The position numbers were made by a program, and so were the translations under genes. Source: a bacterium (lineage in GTDB: Bacteria; Vulcanimicrobiota; Vulcanimicrobiia; Vulcanimicrobiales; SCRA01). From it: a DNA stretch of 42,563 nt. Numbering within the stretch: the first letter of the stretch is position 1; every line of letters begins with the position of its first letter. Shown in pieces: positions 8,154-17,212 of the stretch. The stretch spans positions 1 to 42,563 of the forward strand of contig SCQY01000050.1 of assembly GCA_004298665.1 (NCBI GenBank), written 5' to 3'. Under the pieces are notes generated by a model that worked only from the letters and a program-made list of their open reading frames with translations, was not told the DNA's origin and searched no databases.

Positions 8154-10292
8154 TCATGCCGGCAGTGTCGTCTGAACTGCGCATTCATGCGCGGTGTCGA
8201 GAGTGATCGTCCCCTCGCGTGAGGTGAGCAGAACGCGAACGCCGGCGGCGCGCAGCCGTGCCAGTGCCTGCGGTGAGGGCAGGCCGTAGGGATTGCGCAG
8301 ACCGACGGAGGCGATGGCGATGCGCGGGCGCACGATCGCCAAGAACGCGGCGCTCGAAGAGTAGCCGCTGCCGTGGTGGCCCACCACCAGTACGTCGGCG
8401 CGCAGCTCGTCCGGCGGATAGGCGTCGATGAGCGCGCGCTCCTCCTCGCTCTCGGCGTCGCCCATGATCAACGCCGTGCAGTTGGCAGCACGCACGCGTA
8501 CGATCAGCGAATCGTTGTCCACGTCGTCGTGCGTGTTGCGCAGCGGCTGCGCGAAGGGTGCGAGGATCGCCACCTCCGCGTCGCCTGTACGCCAGGCGGC
8601 GCCTGCGCGCAGGTGCGCCACCGGCACGCGCGCCGCCTCGGCATCGCGCAGCAGCGCGCCGAAGGCGCCGTGCGCGGACCAGCCGCCGTCGATCAGGCGA
8701 TCGACGCGCAGCGCCGCCATCAGCGCCGAGAACCCGGCGAAGTGATCCTCGTGCGGATGGGAGACCACCAGCGCGTCGACGCGATGGATGCCAGCGCGAA
8801 CCAGGGACGGGACCAGCGTTCGGGGTCCCTGCTGTGCCGGCGCGCCGTCGACCATCGTGGCATGGCCGCGCGAGAGTACTGCGACCGCTTGCCCTTGGCC
8901 CACGTCGAGCGCGACGATGCGCGTGTCGCCTGCGCCCGGGCGGGGCGGCCACAGACAGAGCGCCGCCGCCGCGAGCACGCAGGCGAGCGCCGTGCGCGTG
9001 CGCCGCAGGCCCAGCCATAGCGCCGTAGCGTCGTAGACGGCGATTGCCCACCAAGGCGGAGGCGTGGCCACGAGGTGCGCGTACGGGAGCGCCGAGATCG
9101 CGCGCACCACGCCGAGGATCCAACCGCATGCCAGCGCGGCAAGCGGCGCGAACAGCGGGTTGGCTACCGTCAGCATGCCGAAGCCCAAAGCCGGCGCGAC
9201 CATCGGCACCACCAGTGCGTTGGCCAGCGGTGCGTACGGCGCGAGCTGGAGAAAGAACGCGGCCTGAAGCGGCCAGACCCCGATCTGCGTGGCCAGCGTC
9301 AAGGCCACGCCCTCACGCAGCAGGTGCGGCATGCGCAAGCCTTCGAGCGAGCGTGCGATCGGTGACGCGAAGAGCGCGATCGCGCCTACGCATGAGAACG
9401 ACAGCAGGAACGAGGCGCTGCCTGTGCTCCACGGTTCCCAGAGCGTCACCACGATGGCCGCCACGGCGATCGCCTCCGGGCCCAACGGAGCGCGTCCGCC
9501 GGCGCGCGCGATCAATGCGCACGCGGCCATGACGCCGGCACGAACGGCCGGCAGATGGGCGCCGGAGAACGTCACGAAGAGCGCCACGCCCAGCAGCGCC
9601 AGCAAGGATGCGGCGATCCGCCCCGCGCCGAGCGCCTCGCACGCAATGAGCAGCAGTGCGGCGAAGGCGCCCAAGTGCAATCCGGCGGTGACCAGCACGT
9701 GCGTGGTGCCCGTTTCGGAGAAGGCTGCGGCAGCGTCTGCATCGAGCGCGCCGCGCTCGCCCACCATCGCTCCGTCGAGCAGCGCGGCAGCGGGCTGCGG
9801 CAGCGTCTCCAGGCGCAAGCGCACCCATGCGCGAACGCGCGTTGCGATCGCCGTGGCGCCTTGCCCCTGCTCGCGCGTCACGATACGACCGTCGAGCAGC
9901 GCCGCGACCCCGCGCGTTCGCAGCCGTGCGGAACGAAGTAAACGTCCGCGTACCGTGACGTGTTCGGCCGCTCGCACGCTGCCGTGCGCACGTACTTCGA
10001 GCGTGCCGAACGCCGTTCGCGCGAGCGTGAAGGCGGTACGCTCGCCCTCGGGTGCCTCGACGACGATGCCGCTCACGGTGACGAGGCCGTGCGGCAGTGC
10101 GCGGACCGCGGGATCGCGCCATGCGGTATCGAAGGCGGCGACCACCAGGGCAACTCCAACGGCGAAGAGAATCGTTCGCCGGCCGTAGCGGGCGGCGGCC
10201 GCCAGGGCGAGGGCGAACCCCAGCGCCCAGGGCGGCGGCATCAAGGAGCCCGCGATGCACGCGGCGGCGAGGGCCGGCAACCAGAGACGCAT
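8154..10292 (-). CDS. comEC: DNA internalisation channel ComEC/Rec2
   Basis: 712-residue inner-membrane protein that forms the channel for single-stranded DNA during natural transformation. The order is typical: N-terminal membrane segments, an OB-like soluble part (VVEAPEGERTAFTLART, then GRLLRSARLR), the polytopic Competence domain (many hydrophobic helices, about residues 180-440), and a C-terminal metallo-beta-lactamase domain with SHPHEDHFAGF, MGDAESEEE and VGHHGSGYSSS. The start ATG at 10292 is preceded by AGAGGG; the frame continues upstream but into the divergent epimerase gene. ComEA is encoded about 6 kb away (16542), so two core uptake proteins are in the window although not in one operon. 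Confidence 0.94.
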   Translation of the reverse strand: MRLWLPALAAACIAGSLMPPPWALGFALALAAAARYGRRTILFAVGVALVVAAFDTAWRDPAVRALPHGLVTVSGIVVEAPEGERTAFTLARTAFGTLEVRAHGSVRAAEHVTVRGRLLRSARLRTRGVAALLDGRIVTREQGQGATAIATRVRAWVRLRLETLPQPAAALLDGAMVGERGALDADAAAAFSETGTTHVLVTAGLHLGAFAALLLIACEALGAGRIAASLLALLGVALFVTFSGAHLPAVRAGVMAACALIARAGGRAPLGPEAIAVAAIVVTLWEPWSTGSASFLLSFSCVGAIALFASPIARSLEGLRMPHLLREGVALTLATQIGVWPLQAAFFLQLAPYAPLANALVVPMVAPALGFGMLTVANPLFAPLAALACGWILGVVRAISALPYAHLVATPPPWWAIAVYDATALWLGLRRTRTALACVLAAAALCLWPPRPGAGDTRIVALDVGQGQAVAVLSRGHATMVDGAPAQQGPRTLVPSLVRAGIHRVDALVVSHPHEDHFAGFSALMAALRVDRLIDGGWSAHGAFGALLRDAEAARVPVAHLRAGAAWRTGDAEVAILAPFAQPLRNTHDDVDNDSLIVRVRAANCTALIMGDAESEEERALIDAYPPDELRADVLVVGHHGSGYSSSAAFLAIVRPRIAIASVGLRNPYGLPSPQALARLRAAGVRVLLTSREGTITLDTAHECAVQTTLPA

Positions 10293-10343
10293 AGATGCCC
10301 TCTGCGCAGTGTGAACCGGCGTCAAGACGACAGGAGCGAGTGT

Positions 10344-11267
10344 TTGCGGATCATCGTCACCGGCGGAGCCGGTTTTATCGGGTCGCACATCGTCGACCGG
10401 TATATCGTGGAGGGTCACGACGTGGTCGTCGTCGACAACCTCTGGGATCACGGCGGCGGCCGCCGTGAGAACGTCAACGCGCGTGCGAGCTTCGTGCACA
10501 TGGACATCCGCGACCAAGAGCTCACGCGCGTCTTCCAGGACTTCAAGCCCGAGGTCATCTCGCACCACGCTGCCCAGCACAGCGTGGCGATCTCCGCGCG
10601 CGATCCCGTCTTTGACGCCCAAGTCAACGTCGTGGGCCTGCTCAACGTCCTGGTCAACGCGGCGAAAGCCGGCACCCGCAAGGTGATCTTTGCTTCCAGC
10701 GGGGCCACGTTCGGCACGCCCGATCGCCTGCCGATGGACGAGACGACGCCTCAACGCCCGGAATCACCGTACGGCATCACCAAGATGGTTGCCGAGCACT
10801 ACCTGCGCTTCTTCAAAGCGCAGCACGGGCTGGAGTACACGGCGCTGCGTTATGGCAACGTCTTCGGCCCGCGCCAGGATCCCAACGGCGAGGCGGGCGT
10901 GATCTCCATCTTCATCGGTAAGTTCTTAGCCAAGGAAGGAGTGCGCATCGACTGGGACGGCGAGCAGACGCGCGACTACGTCTACGTGCGCGACGTGGCT
11001 GAGGCCAACGTCTTGGCCCTCGACCGGGCGAACGGCGAATGTCTCTGCATCGGAACCGGGAAGCGCACCAGCGTGAATCAGATCTATCTCTCGCTGGCGA
11101 ACATCACGAACTTCCAGGCGCCCATCACCCATGCGCCGCAGCGTCCCGGAGATGCGCGCGATGCTCAGTTCAACGCGATGCGCGCGCGCGATATCCTCGG
11201 CTGGACGCCGCAGACCAAGCTGCTGGACGGGATGCGCGAGACGGTGGAGTACTTCCGTAAGCTCTAG
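10344..11267 (+). CDS. NAD-dependent epimerase/dehydratase (extended SDR, GalE-like)
   Basis: 307-residue extended short-chain dehydrogenase. The Rossmann motif GGAGFIG is at residues 7-13, a catalytic serine in FASSGATFG near 118, and Y143xxxK147 in SPYGITK. ALRYGNVFGPRQDPNGEAGV is typical of UDP-glucose 4-epimerase-like enzymes acting on nucleotide sugars. The start is TTG at 10344 with AGGAG 7 nt upstream; this sets LRIIVTGGAGF as the true N-terminus, matching family length. It is divergent from comEC (51 bp) and abuts the hutD-like gene tail to tail. The substrate sugar is not determinable from sequence. Confidence 0.92.
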   Translation: MRIIVTGGAGFIGSHIVDRYIVEGHDVVVVDNLWDHGGGRRENVNARASFVHMDIRDQELTRVFQDFKPEVISHHAAQHSVAISARDPVFDAQVNVVGLLNVLVNAAKAGTRKVIFASSGATFGTPDRLPMDETTPQRPESPYGITKMVAEHYLRFFKAQHGLEYTALRYGNVFGPRQDPNGEAGVISIFIGKFLAKEGVRIDWDGEQTRDYVYVRDVAEANVLALDRANGECLCIGTGKRTSVNQIYLSLANITNFQAPITHAPQRPGDARDAQFNAMRARDILGWTPQTKLLDGMRETVEYFRKL

Positions 11268-11864
11268 CTAAGGCAAGCGTGCTTCGATGCGCACGAGCGC
11301 AATGCGTGCCGATCTCTTGCGTGCGTGGAGGCGCAGCGTCTCCCCGTCTTCCAGGCGCAGCGTGTCGCCCGCACTCAGGTACTCGCGGACGTTGGGCGGC
11401 GCAGCTTCGACGACGAGGTTTCCTTCGAAGACGAAGACGAAGCGGGCTGCCGCACCGGACAACTCCAACGGGCGCCGGCCTATGGAGAGCTCCACGACCG
11501 CATGCGTACAGTCGCTGCGCCGCGTCATCACGTTGAAATCGCGCACGGGACCATCGATCAGCTGGCACTCCACGGTCAGCTCTCCTGGAAACGGAAAGGG
11601 CCGGAACGGACGATCGAGCACGGCGCGCTCGCCGTTCGAGAGTTCCAGAGTAACGCCGCGACCCTCGAGCGGCACGATGGTGCGGTCGTAGCCCGTGAAG
11701 TCCGAGAAGGGACCGCCGGTCTCGATGGTGGCAACGGAGAGGCGCCACTGCGGCGCACCCTCGCTCGGAAAGACGGCGATCTCGTGCGTGGTGCCGCCGC
11801 CGTTCCTCCACGGCATGGCGCGGTACGAGGCGCTGCGCAGCACCGTGATTGTCCGGTGAGTCAT
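11268..11864 (-). CDS. HutD/Ves family protein
   Basis: 198-residue cupin-like protein of the HutD (Ves) family. Characteristic stretches are YRAMPWRNGGGTTHEIAVFP at the N-terminus, GGPFSDFTGYDRTIVPLEG, RPFPFPGELTVECQLIDGPVRDFNVM and a C-terminal LSAGDTLRLEDGE. HutD proteins occur with histidine utilisation genes in some bacteria and may limit flux, but no hut genes are here, so the role is unknown. The start is ATG 11864 with GAGG close upstream. It follows the small exported-protein gene by 5 bp, so the two form an operon. Its stop codon begins at the base right after the epimerase stop on the other strand. Confidence 0.88.
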   Translation of the reverse strand: MTHRTITVLRSASYRAMPWRNGGGTTHEIAVFPSEGAPQWRLSVATIETGGPFSDFTGYDRTIVPLEGRGVTLELSNGERAVLDRPFRPFPFPGELTVECQLIDGPVRDFNVMTRRSDCTHAVVELSIGRRPLELSGAAARFVFVFEGNLVVEAAPPNVREYLSAGDTLRLEDGETLRLHARKRSARIALVRIEARLP

Positions 11865-11869
11865 CGGCC

Positions 11870-12241
11870 TCAGCCGGCCTCCGTTGCGCTGCGCTCGAGC
11901 GCGGCGATCTTCGCGATGAGCGCATTGGCGGTTGCCGCGGGAATGCCGTCGTGGACGAGGTCGCGCACCTCGAATGCAGCCCTCCCCGCGGCGATCACGC
12001 GCCAGCTGCCGTGCGCCCGCTTCACGAGCGACTCGCCGTTGTTCGCGCCGGACGACCAATCGGCGATTGCGTAGTTGTCCACCACGGCCACACGGTCGAC
12101 GGCGGGAATGAGCTGATGGTGCTGCACGTTGATCGCGTAGCGGACGACCGCGCCGGCGATCTGGTCGTCCGTCGCCGGGGCGGCCCAGGCGCGGCCCGAT
12201 AGGAGCGGCGCCAGCAGCAGGGTCAACAGCAAGGCTCTCAT
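11870..12241 (-). CDS. Small exported protein of unknown function
   Basis: 123 residues starting at ATG 12241. A clear Sec signal peptide (MRALLLTLLLAPLLSGRAWA, predicted cleavage after AWA-AP near residue 20) precedes a mature domain of about 100 residues with VAVVDNYAIADWSSGANNGE and RAHGSWRVIAAGRAAF. This pattern resembles secreted or periplasmic proteins with a short beta-sheet domain. I do not recognise a family. It is co-transcribed with the hutD-like gene (5 bp) and divergent from aidB, sharing a 99-bp promoter region (12242-12340). Confidence 0.75.
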   Translation of the reverse strand: MRALLLTLLLAPLLSGRAWAAPATDDQIAGAVVRYAINVQHHQLIPAVDRVAVVDNYAIADWSSGANNGESLVKRAHGSWRVIAAGRAAFEVRDLVHDGIPAATANALIAKIAALERSATEAG

Positions 12242-12340
12242 TGTCGCCTGCTTGCCGATGGCGCGCTTCTTTGCCTGCGCGTTCCGCGCGCGGCCGATCC
12301 GTGAAAGGAGCAGTCCTCCCGGCGTCGGGAAGCCCCGTCC

Positions 12341-14002
12341 ATGACGCACGAGGTCTTCAACCAGCCGCCGCCGCTGGTGGACTACGACCTCTTCGGCGAG
12401 GATGCGGCACTCGTCGAGGGCGTCGAGTGCTTCGACGCCGGCTGGGCACGCAAGTCTCTCCACGCATTGGGCCGTCTAGCGGGCACGGAGGAGGCGATGC
12501 GCTGGGGCAGCGAGGCCAACGCCAACGCTCCGGTGCTGCGCACGCATGATCGATTCGGCCATCGCGTCGACGAAGTCGAGTTCCACCCGTCTTGGCACCG
12601 GCTGATGGAGACGGCCGTGGCCCACGGCCTCCACGCCTCATCGTGGCGTGAGCCCGGTCCCGGGGCGCACGTGGCGCGGGCCGCTGCCTTTGCCGTGTGG
12701 TCGCAAGTGGAATCGGGGCACGGCTGTCCGATCTCCATGACGCATGCCGCCGTCCCAGCGCTGAGAGTGCAGCCTAGTCTCGCGGAGATCTGGGAGCCGC
12801 GTTTCACGTCCCTGACGTACGATCCGGACTTGCGCGCACCGCAGCAGAAGAGCGGCGCCCTCTGCGGGATGGCGATGACGGAGAAGCAAGGCGGCTCCGA
12901 CGTGCGCGCCAACACGACCAAGGCGCAGCCGGCGCCGCGCAGTGGTCCCGGCGCGGAGTACCGCCTGACCGGCCACAAGTGGTTCTGCTCGGCGCCCATG
13001 TGCGACGCGTTCCTGGTATTGGCGCAGGCCCCCGGCGGACTCTCGTGCTTTCTGCTGCCGCGCGTGCTTCCCGACGGAACGCGCAACGCGTTTCGCATAC
13101 AACGGCTCAAAGAGAAGCTCGGCAATCGCTCCAACGCCTCGAGCGAAGTGGAGTTCGAAGATGCTGCGGCCTGGCTGATCGGCGAGGAGGGGCGCGGCGT
13201 GCAGACGATCATCGAGATGGTCAACCACACGCGTCTGGACTGCATCATCGGCAGCGCTGCGCTGATGCGTCAAGCGCTGGCACAGGCGGCGCATCATGCC
13301 GCCCATCGCGCGGCGTTTGGGAAGCGTCTGATCGAGCAGCCGCTGATGCGCGACGTCCTAGCCGATCTCGCACTGGAGAGCGAAGCCGCAACGTGGCTGA
13401 TGCTGCGGCTTGCCGCTTCGTGCGACCGCGCCGTCGACCAGGAACAGGAGGCGGCGTTCAAGCGCGTTGCCACGGCCGTTGGCAAGTTCTGGGTCTGTAA
13501 GCGCGCGCCCGCGCACATCTACGAGGCGCTGGAGTGTCTAGGCGGCAACGGGTATGTGGAAGAGTCGATCCTCCCGCGCCTCTATCGCGAGGCCCCCGTC
13601 AACGCCGTCTGGGAGGGCTCCGGTAACGTTATCGCGCTCGACGTCCTGCGCGCCCTCAACAAGGAGCCCGAGACGCTGGCCGCGTTCATCGCGGAGCTGC
13701 GCGAGGCCGCCGGTGCCAACGGGTGCCTCGACGCGGCGATCGCGCGCCTCGAGCACGATTTGGTCAACCGCCACGACATGGAGACGCGCGCGCGGCGGGT
13801 CATCGAGCAGATGGCCTTGACGCTGCAAGCTGCGCTGCTGGTGCGCCATGCGCCGGCGGCGGTTGCCGATGCCTTCTGCACCAGCCGCTTGGGCGGTGAC
13901 TGGGGGCGCACCTTCGGCACGCTGCCGCACGGCTTGGGCTATGAGACGATCCTCGAGCGCGCCCGCCCCAAGTCTCCCGCGCTTAGCTTACGACCAAGTT
14001 GA
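12341..14002 (+). CDS. aidB: AidB-like acyl-CoA dehydrogenase (adaptive response family)
   Basis: 553 residues, close in length and sequence style to E. coli AidB (541). The N-terminus THEVFNQPPPLVDYDLF, FHPSWHRLMETA, GCPISMTHAAVPALR, MTEKQGGSDVRANTT, GHKWFCSAPMCDAFLVLAQ and ECLGGNGYVEES are family hallmarks. AidB is a flavoprotein of the acyl-CoA dehydrogenase superfamily induced by alkylation damage; it binds DNA and has weak isovaleryl-CoA dehydrogenase activity. Start ATG 12341; the Shine-Dalgarno sequence is weak. It overlaps leuS tail to tail by 20 bp. The organism also encodes a YcaQ-like glycosylase 5 kb away, so alkylation defence is plausible, but a catabolic role is not excluded. 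Confidence 0.93.
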   Translation: MTHEVFNQPPPLVDYDLFGEDAALVEGVECFDAGWARKSLHALGRLAGTEEAMRWGSEANANAPVLRTHDRFGHRVDEVEFHPSWHRLMETAVAHGLHASSWREPGPGAHVARAAAFAVWSQVESGHGCPISMTHAAVPALRVQPSLAEIWEPRFTSLTYDPDLRAPQQKSGALCGMAMTEKQGGSDVRANTTKAQPAPRSGPGAEYRLTGHKWFCSAPMCDAFLVLAQAPGGLSCFLLPRVLPDGTRNAFRIQRLKEKLGNRSNASSEVEFEDAAAWLIGEEGRGVQTIIEMVNHTRLDCIIGSAALMRQALAQAAHHAAHRAAFGKRLIEQPLMRDVLADLALESEAATWLMLRLAASCDRAVDQEQEAAFKRVATAVGKFWVCKRAPAHIYEALECLGGNGYVEESILPRLYREAPVNAVWEGSGNVIALDVLRALNKEPETLAAFIAELREAAGANGCLDAAIARLEHDLVNRHDMETRARRVIEQMALTLQAALLVRHAPAAVADAFCTSRLGGDWGRTFGTLPHGLGYETILERARPKSPALSLRPS

Positions 14003-16472
14003 GCAGCTTATCCGGCACGTAGATGCGCTTGCGCACCGGCTTGCCGTTGATCTGCAGCTGCACGGTCGGCTCCTGAAGCGCCAGCGCAGCCACCGTCGCT
14101 TCGGTGGTCCGCGGAGCCACTTGGAGACGCGCACGTACCTTGCCGTTGACCTGGATCACGACCGTGACTTCGTCGAGCGCTAGTACGTCGGTGCAGGGCT
14201 GTGGAAAGGTCTGCAGGTGGACGCTCTCCCGGCCGCCCATGCGTTGCCATAACTCCTCGGCGATGTGTGGGGCGAAGGGTGCCAAAGCCAGCATCGTACC
14301 ACGCAGAACCTGCAGGTAGACGACGTTCTCTTCACCCCCAGCCGTGCGCGAGAGATCGGTGAGCGCGTTGAGCACTTCGTCCAGCCTGGCAACGGTCGTA
14401 TTGAAATGGAAGCGCCGCGAGTTGGTTTCGTCCAGCGCGTTCTTGAAGGCCACGTGGAGCGCGCGCAGCAGCGCCTTCTCTTGGGGCGTGACGGCGTTGG
14501 GGACGAGATCGACGGGCAGCTCACGCAGGTGCGGCGCAGCCGCATCGGCCAAGCGCCAGATACGGTTCAAGAAGCGCACGCGCCCTTGGATGCCTGTGTC
14601 CGTCCAGTCGGTGACGTCCTCCGGCGGCCCCGCGGCGAGCAGGAAGAGGCGCATCGCGTCGACGCCGTGCTTCTCAACGGTAGCGTCGATACCCACCACA
14701 TTGCCCCTGCTCTTGGACATCTTTTCGCCGCCGTAGATCAGCGTGCCCTGATTGAACAAGCGCGTGAAGGGCTCGCTGCCGTCCACCATGCCCATGTCGC
14801 GGCAGACGCGGTAAAAGAAGCGCGCGTACAGCAAGTGGAGCACGGCGTGCTCGGCGCCGCCGATGTACTGGTCCACCGGCATCCAGTGCTTGGCCGACGC
14901 CGCCGAGAACGGTTCCGTGGCATTATGCGGATCGAGATAGCGCAAATAGTACCACGAAGAATCCATGAACGTGTCCATGGTATCGCTCTCGCGGCGCGCG
15001 AGCTTTCCGCAGATGGGGCACGTCGTACGCACGAAGGCCTCGTCTCGTGCTAGCGGTGAGCCTTCGCCGGTGATCGGAATGTTGGTGGGCAGCACCACGG
15101 GCAACTGATCGTAGGGCACGGGCTGCTCGCCGTGCTCCTCACAGTAGACGATGGGGATGGGCGTGCCCCAGTAGCGCTGCCGGGAGAGCAGCCAGTCGCG
15201 GAAGCGGTAGTTGACCGTTCGCTCGCCGATGCCCATCTGCGATAGGCGATCGCCGATGGCGCGCAGGCCGCGCTTCGAGGCCATGCCCGTGAAGTCGCCG
15301 CTGGCGATCATCCGGCCCTCGCCCACGTATGCTTCGCGCAGCGTCTCCGCTTCCGTCGTGCCGGGCGGCACAATCACCTGGATCACGGGAAGCCCGTGCT
15401 TGCGCGCGAACTCGAAGTCACGCTCGTCGTGCGCGGGAACGCCCATGACGGCACCCGTGCCGTATTCCGCCAGCACGTAGTTGGTGACCCAGATCGGCAC
15501 GCGCTCATGGGAGAGCGGGTTCACCGCGTAGATCCCGGTGAAGACGCCGTCCTTCTCCATGAGCGAGGTACGCTCGAGCTCGCTCTTGTGCTTGACGCCT
15601 TCGATGAAGCGCTCGATCTCGCCGCGGCGTTTGCTCGCCTCCAGCAGCCTAGCCACCAAGGGGTGCTCGGCGGCGATGGCCAGGAACGTAACGCCAAACG
15701 TCGTGTCCGGGCGCGTGGTGAAGACGCGAATGCGCTCCTCGAGGCGCTCTACCTCGAAGGAGAACGTAACGCCTTCGCTGCGCCCGATCCAGTTGCGCTG
15801 CATCGTCTTGATGCGCTCGGGCCAGCCGGGGAGATCGTCCAGGCCGGCTAGCAGCTCGTCGGCGTAGGCGGTGATCTTCAAGAACCACTGCGAGAGATTG
15901 CGGCGCTCCACTTGGCTGCCGCAGCGCCAGCAGACGCCGCCTTCGGCCTGCTCGTTGGCCAGCACCGTCTGATCCTTGGGGCACCAGTTGACGGGCGCCT
16001 CGCGCTTGTAGGCCAAGCCGCGCTCATACATCTTGAGGAAGAACCACTGGTTCCAGCGGTAGTACTCGGGATCGCAGCTTGCGATCTCGCGCGACCAGTC
16101 GTAGGAGGTGCCCAGCAGCCGGAGCTGACGCTGCATGTTGGCGATGTTCTGGCGCGTCCACTTTGCGGGATCGATACCGCGCTGGATGGCGGCGTTCTCC
16201 GCGGGGAGTCCGAAGGCGTCCCAGCCCATGGGGTGGATCACGTTGTAGCCTTGCATGCGCATCATGCGCGCCACGGCGTCGCCCAGCGTGTAGTTCTTGG
16301 CATGGCCGACGTGCAGATCGCCCGAGGGATACGGCAGCATCTCCAGCGTGTAGTAGGTGGGTTTCGGCGAGTCGTCGAGGGCGCGGTAGAGCGCACGCTC
16401 TTCCCAGTGCCTCTGCCAATGGCGCTCGATCGATGCGTGGTCGTACGTCTGGGGCGGGGTCATCTCGGTCAT
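13983..16472 (-). CDS. leuS: Leucyl-tRNA synthetase
   Basis: Class I synthetase that charges tRNA-Leu, 829 residues, normal bacterial length. The HIGH-type motif is HVGH at 54-57 (PYPSGDLHVGHAKNYT). The CP1 editing domain shows TTRPDTTFGVTFLAIAAEHP and GTGAVMGVPAHDERD. KMSKS is at 584-588 (GGEKMSKSRGNVVG), and a C-terminal domain ends in IYVPDKLLNLVVS. The start is ATG 16472; a second ATG lies three codons inside. The longer open frame to 17006 runs antisense to comEA and is ignored. It is divergent from comEA (69 bp). Confidence 0.97.
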   Translation of the reverse strand: MTEMTPPQTYDHASIERHWQRHWEERALYRALDDSPKPTYYTLEMLPYPSGDLHVGHAKNYTLGDAVARMMRMQGYNVIHPMGWDAFGLPAENAAIQRGIDPAKWTRQNIANMQRQLRLLGTSYDWSREIASCDPEYYRWNQWFFLKMYERGLAYKREAPVNWCPKDQTVLANEQAEGGVCWRCGSQVERRNLSQWFLKITAYADELLAGLDDLPGWPERIKTMQRNWIGRSEGVTFSFEVERLEERIRVFTTRPDTTFGVTFLAIAAEHPLVARLLEASKRRGEIERFIEGVKHKSELERTSLMEKDGVFTGIYAVNPLSHERVPIWVTNYVLAEYGTGAVMGVPAHDERDFEFARKHGLPVIQVIVPPGTTEAETLREAYVGEGRMIASGDFTGMASKRGLRAIGDRLSQMGIGERTVNYRFRDWLLSRQRYWGTPIPIVYCEEHGEQPVPYDQLPVVLPTNIPITGEGSPLARDEAFVRTTCPICGKLARRESDTMDTFMDSSWYYLRYLDPHNATEPFSAASAKHWMPVDQYIGGAEHAVLHLLYARFFYRVCRDMGMVDGSEPFTRLFNQGTLIYGGEKMSKSRGNVVGIDATVEKHGVDAMRLFLLAAGPPEDVTDWTDTGIQGRVRFLNRIWRLADAAAPHLRELPVDLVPNAVTPQEKALLRALHVAFKNALDETNSRRFHFNTTVARLDEVLNALTDLSRTAGGEENVVYLQVLRGTMLALAPFAPHIAEELWQRMGGRESVHLQTFPQPCTDVLALDEVTVVIQVNGKVRARLQVAPRTTEATVAALALQEPTVQLQINGKPVRKRIYVPDKLLNLVVS

Positions 16473-16541
16473 AGCGGGTCCGTTTCGCCTCCGGAGCCCC
16501 CAGTGCTTGCCGATCGCCCAAAGGCGCGCAGAGAGAGGCGT

Positions 16542-17165
16542 ATGCGCTCTCTCGCCTTCGCCTTCCGCGCCGTTGGCGCGCTCCTCGTTCTTCTCGTCAT
16601 CCTGCTGGTGGCACGCTTCGGCCTGGCCTGGCCGCCCGCGCCGCGGACGGCAACCCGCCCCGCATCGGTCGTGCATCCGCTGGAGCGCCGCAGTGCGGCG
16701 CCCGTCTCCGCAGCCGTCGTCTACGTGGCCGGCGCGGTGGCGCGGCCGGGGCTGATCACGCTGCCCGCGGGGTCGCGCGTCGCCGCCGCCGTCACCCGAG
16801 CCGGGCCGCGTCCCGACGGTGATCTCGTGGCCGTCAATCTCGCGGCGCGCGTGGAGGATGGAGAAGAGATCGTGGTGCCGATGCGCGGCACGCAAGCCGC
16901 CGCCGCACGAACCGCCGAGCGCGGCCAACGGGCCTCGGGTGGCCGCCGCCGGCGCCGCGGCGCCCCGCCTTCGGAGCCCGTCTCGCTCAACCGGGCCGAT
17001 GCCCATGCGCTTGCCGTGGTCCCTGGGATCGACGCGCAGGTGGCCGCGCGTATCATTGCCTATCGTGAAACCTATGGTCCCTTTGCGGCCGTCGACGACC
17101 TGCTCGACGTCGCCGGAGTCACCGAAGGATCGCTCGCCCGCGCAGCGCCGTACCTGCGGCCGTGA
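16542..17165 (+). CDS. comEA: Competence protein ComEA-like, SLBB plus helix-hairpin-helix
   Basis: 207 residues. A membrane segment at about 8-28 (FRAVGALLVLLVILLVARFGL) anchors the protein. An SLBB-like domain follows (VVYVAGAVARPGLITLPAG, then VNLAARVEDGEEIVVP). A basic Arg-rich linker leads to a C-terminal helix-hairpin-helix domain (VSLNRADAHALAVVPGIDAQVAARIIAYRE, then FAAVDDLLDVAGV). This is the classic ComEA DNA receptor layout for transformation. The start is ATG 16542 behind GAGAGG. The usual LNxA of the HhH is present as SLNRA. It ends 47 bp before the acyl-CoA ligase start and may be co-transcribed with it. Confidence 0.88.
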   Translation: MRSLAFAFRAVGALLVLLVILLVARFGLAWPPAPRTATRPASVVHPLERRSAAPVSAAVVYVAGAVARPGLITLPAGSRVAAAVTRAGPRPDGDLVAVNLAARVEDGEEIVVPMRGTQAAAARTAERGQRASGGRRRRRGAPPSEPVSLNRADAHALAVVPGIDAQVAARIIAYRETYGPFAAVDDLLDVAGVTEGSLARAAPYLRP

Positions 17166-17169
17166 CGCG

Positions 17170-17180
17170 TTTTGTAAAAT
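17170..17180. promoter_or_regulatory. AT-rich dyad between comEA and the acyl-CoA ligase
   Basis: TTTT-GT-AAAA at 17170-17179 is a perfect 4-bp inverted repeat in otherwise GC-rich DNA, and TAAAAT at 17175-17180 resembles a -10 box. No good -35 is seen. It would be intergenic only if the ligase starts at 17213; if it starts at GTG 17162 this lies in coding sequence. Confidence 0.25.
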
Positions 17181-17212
17181 GTCCCGTAGAGATACGCCGA
17201 GAAATCTGCTCC

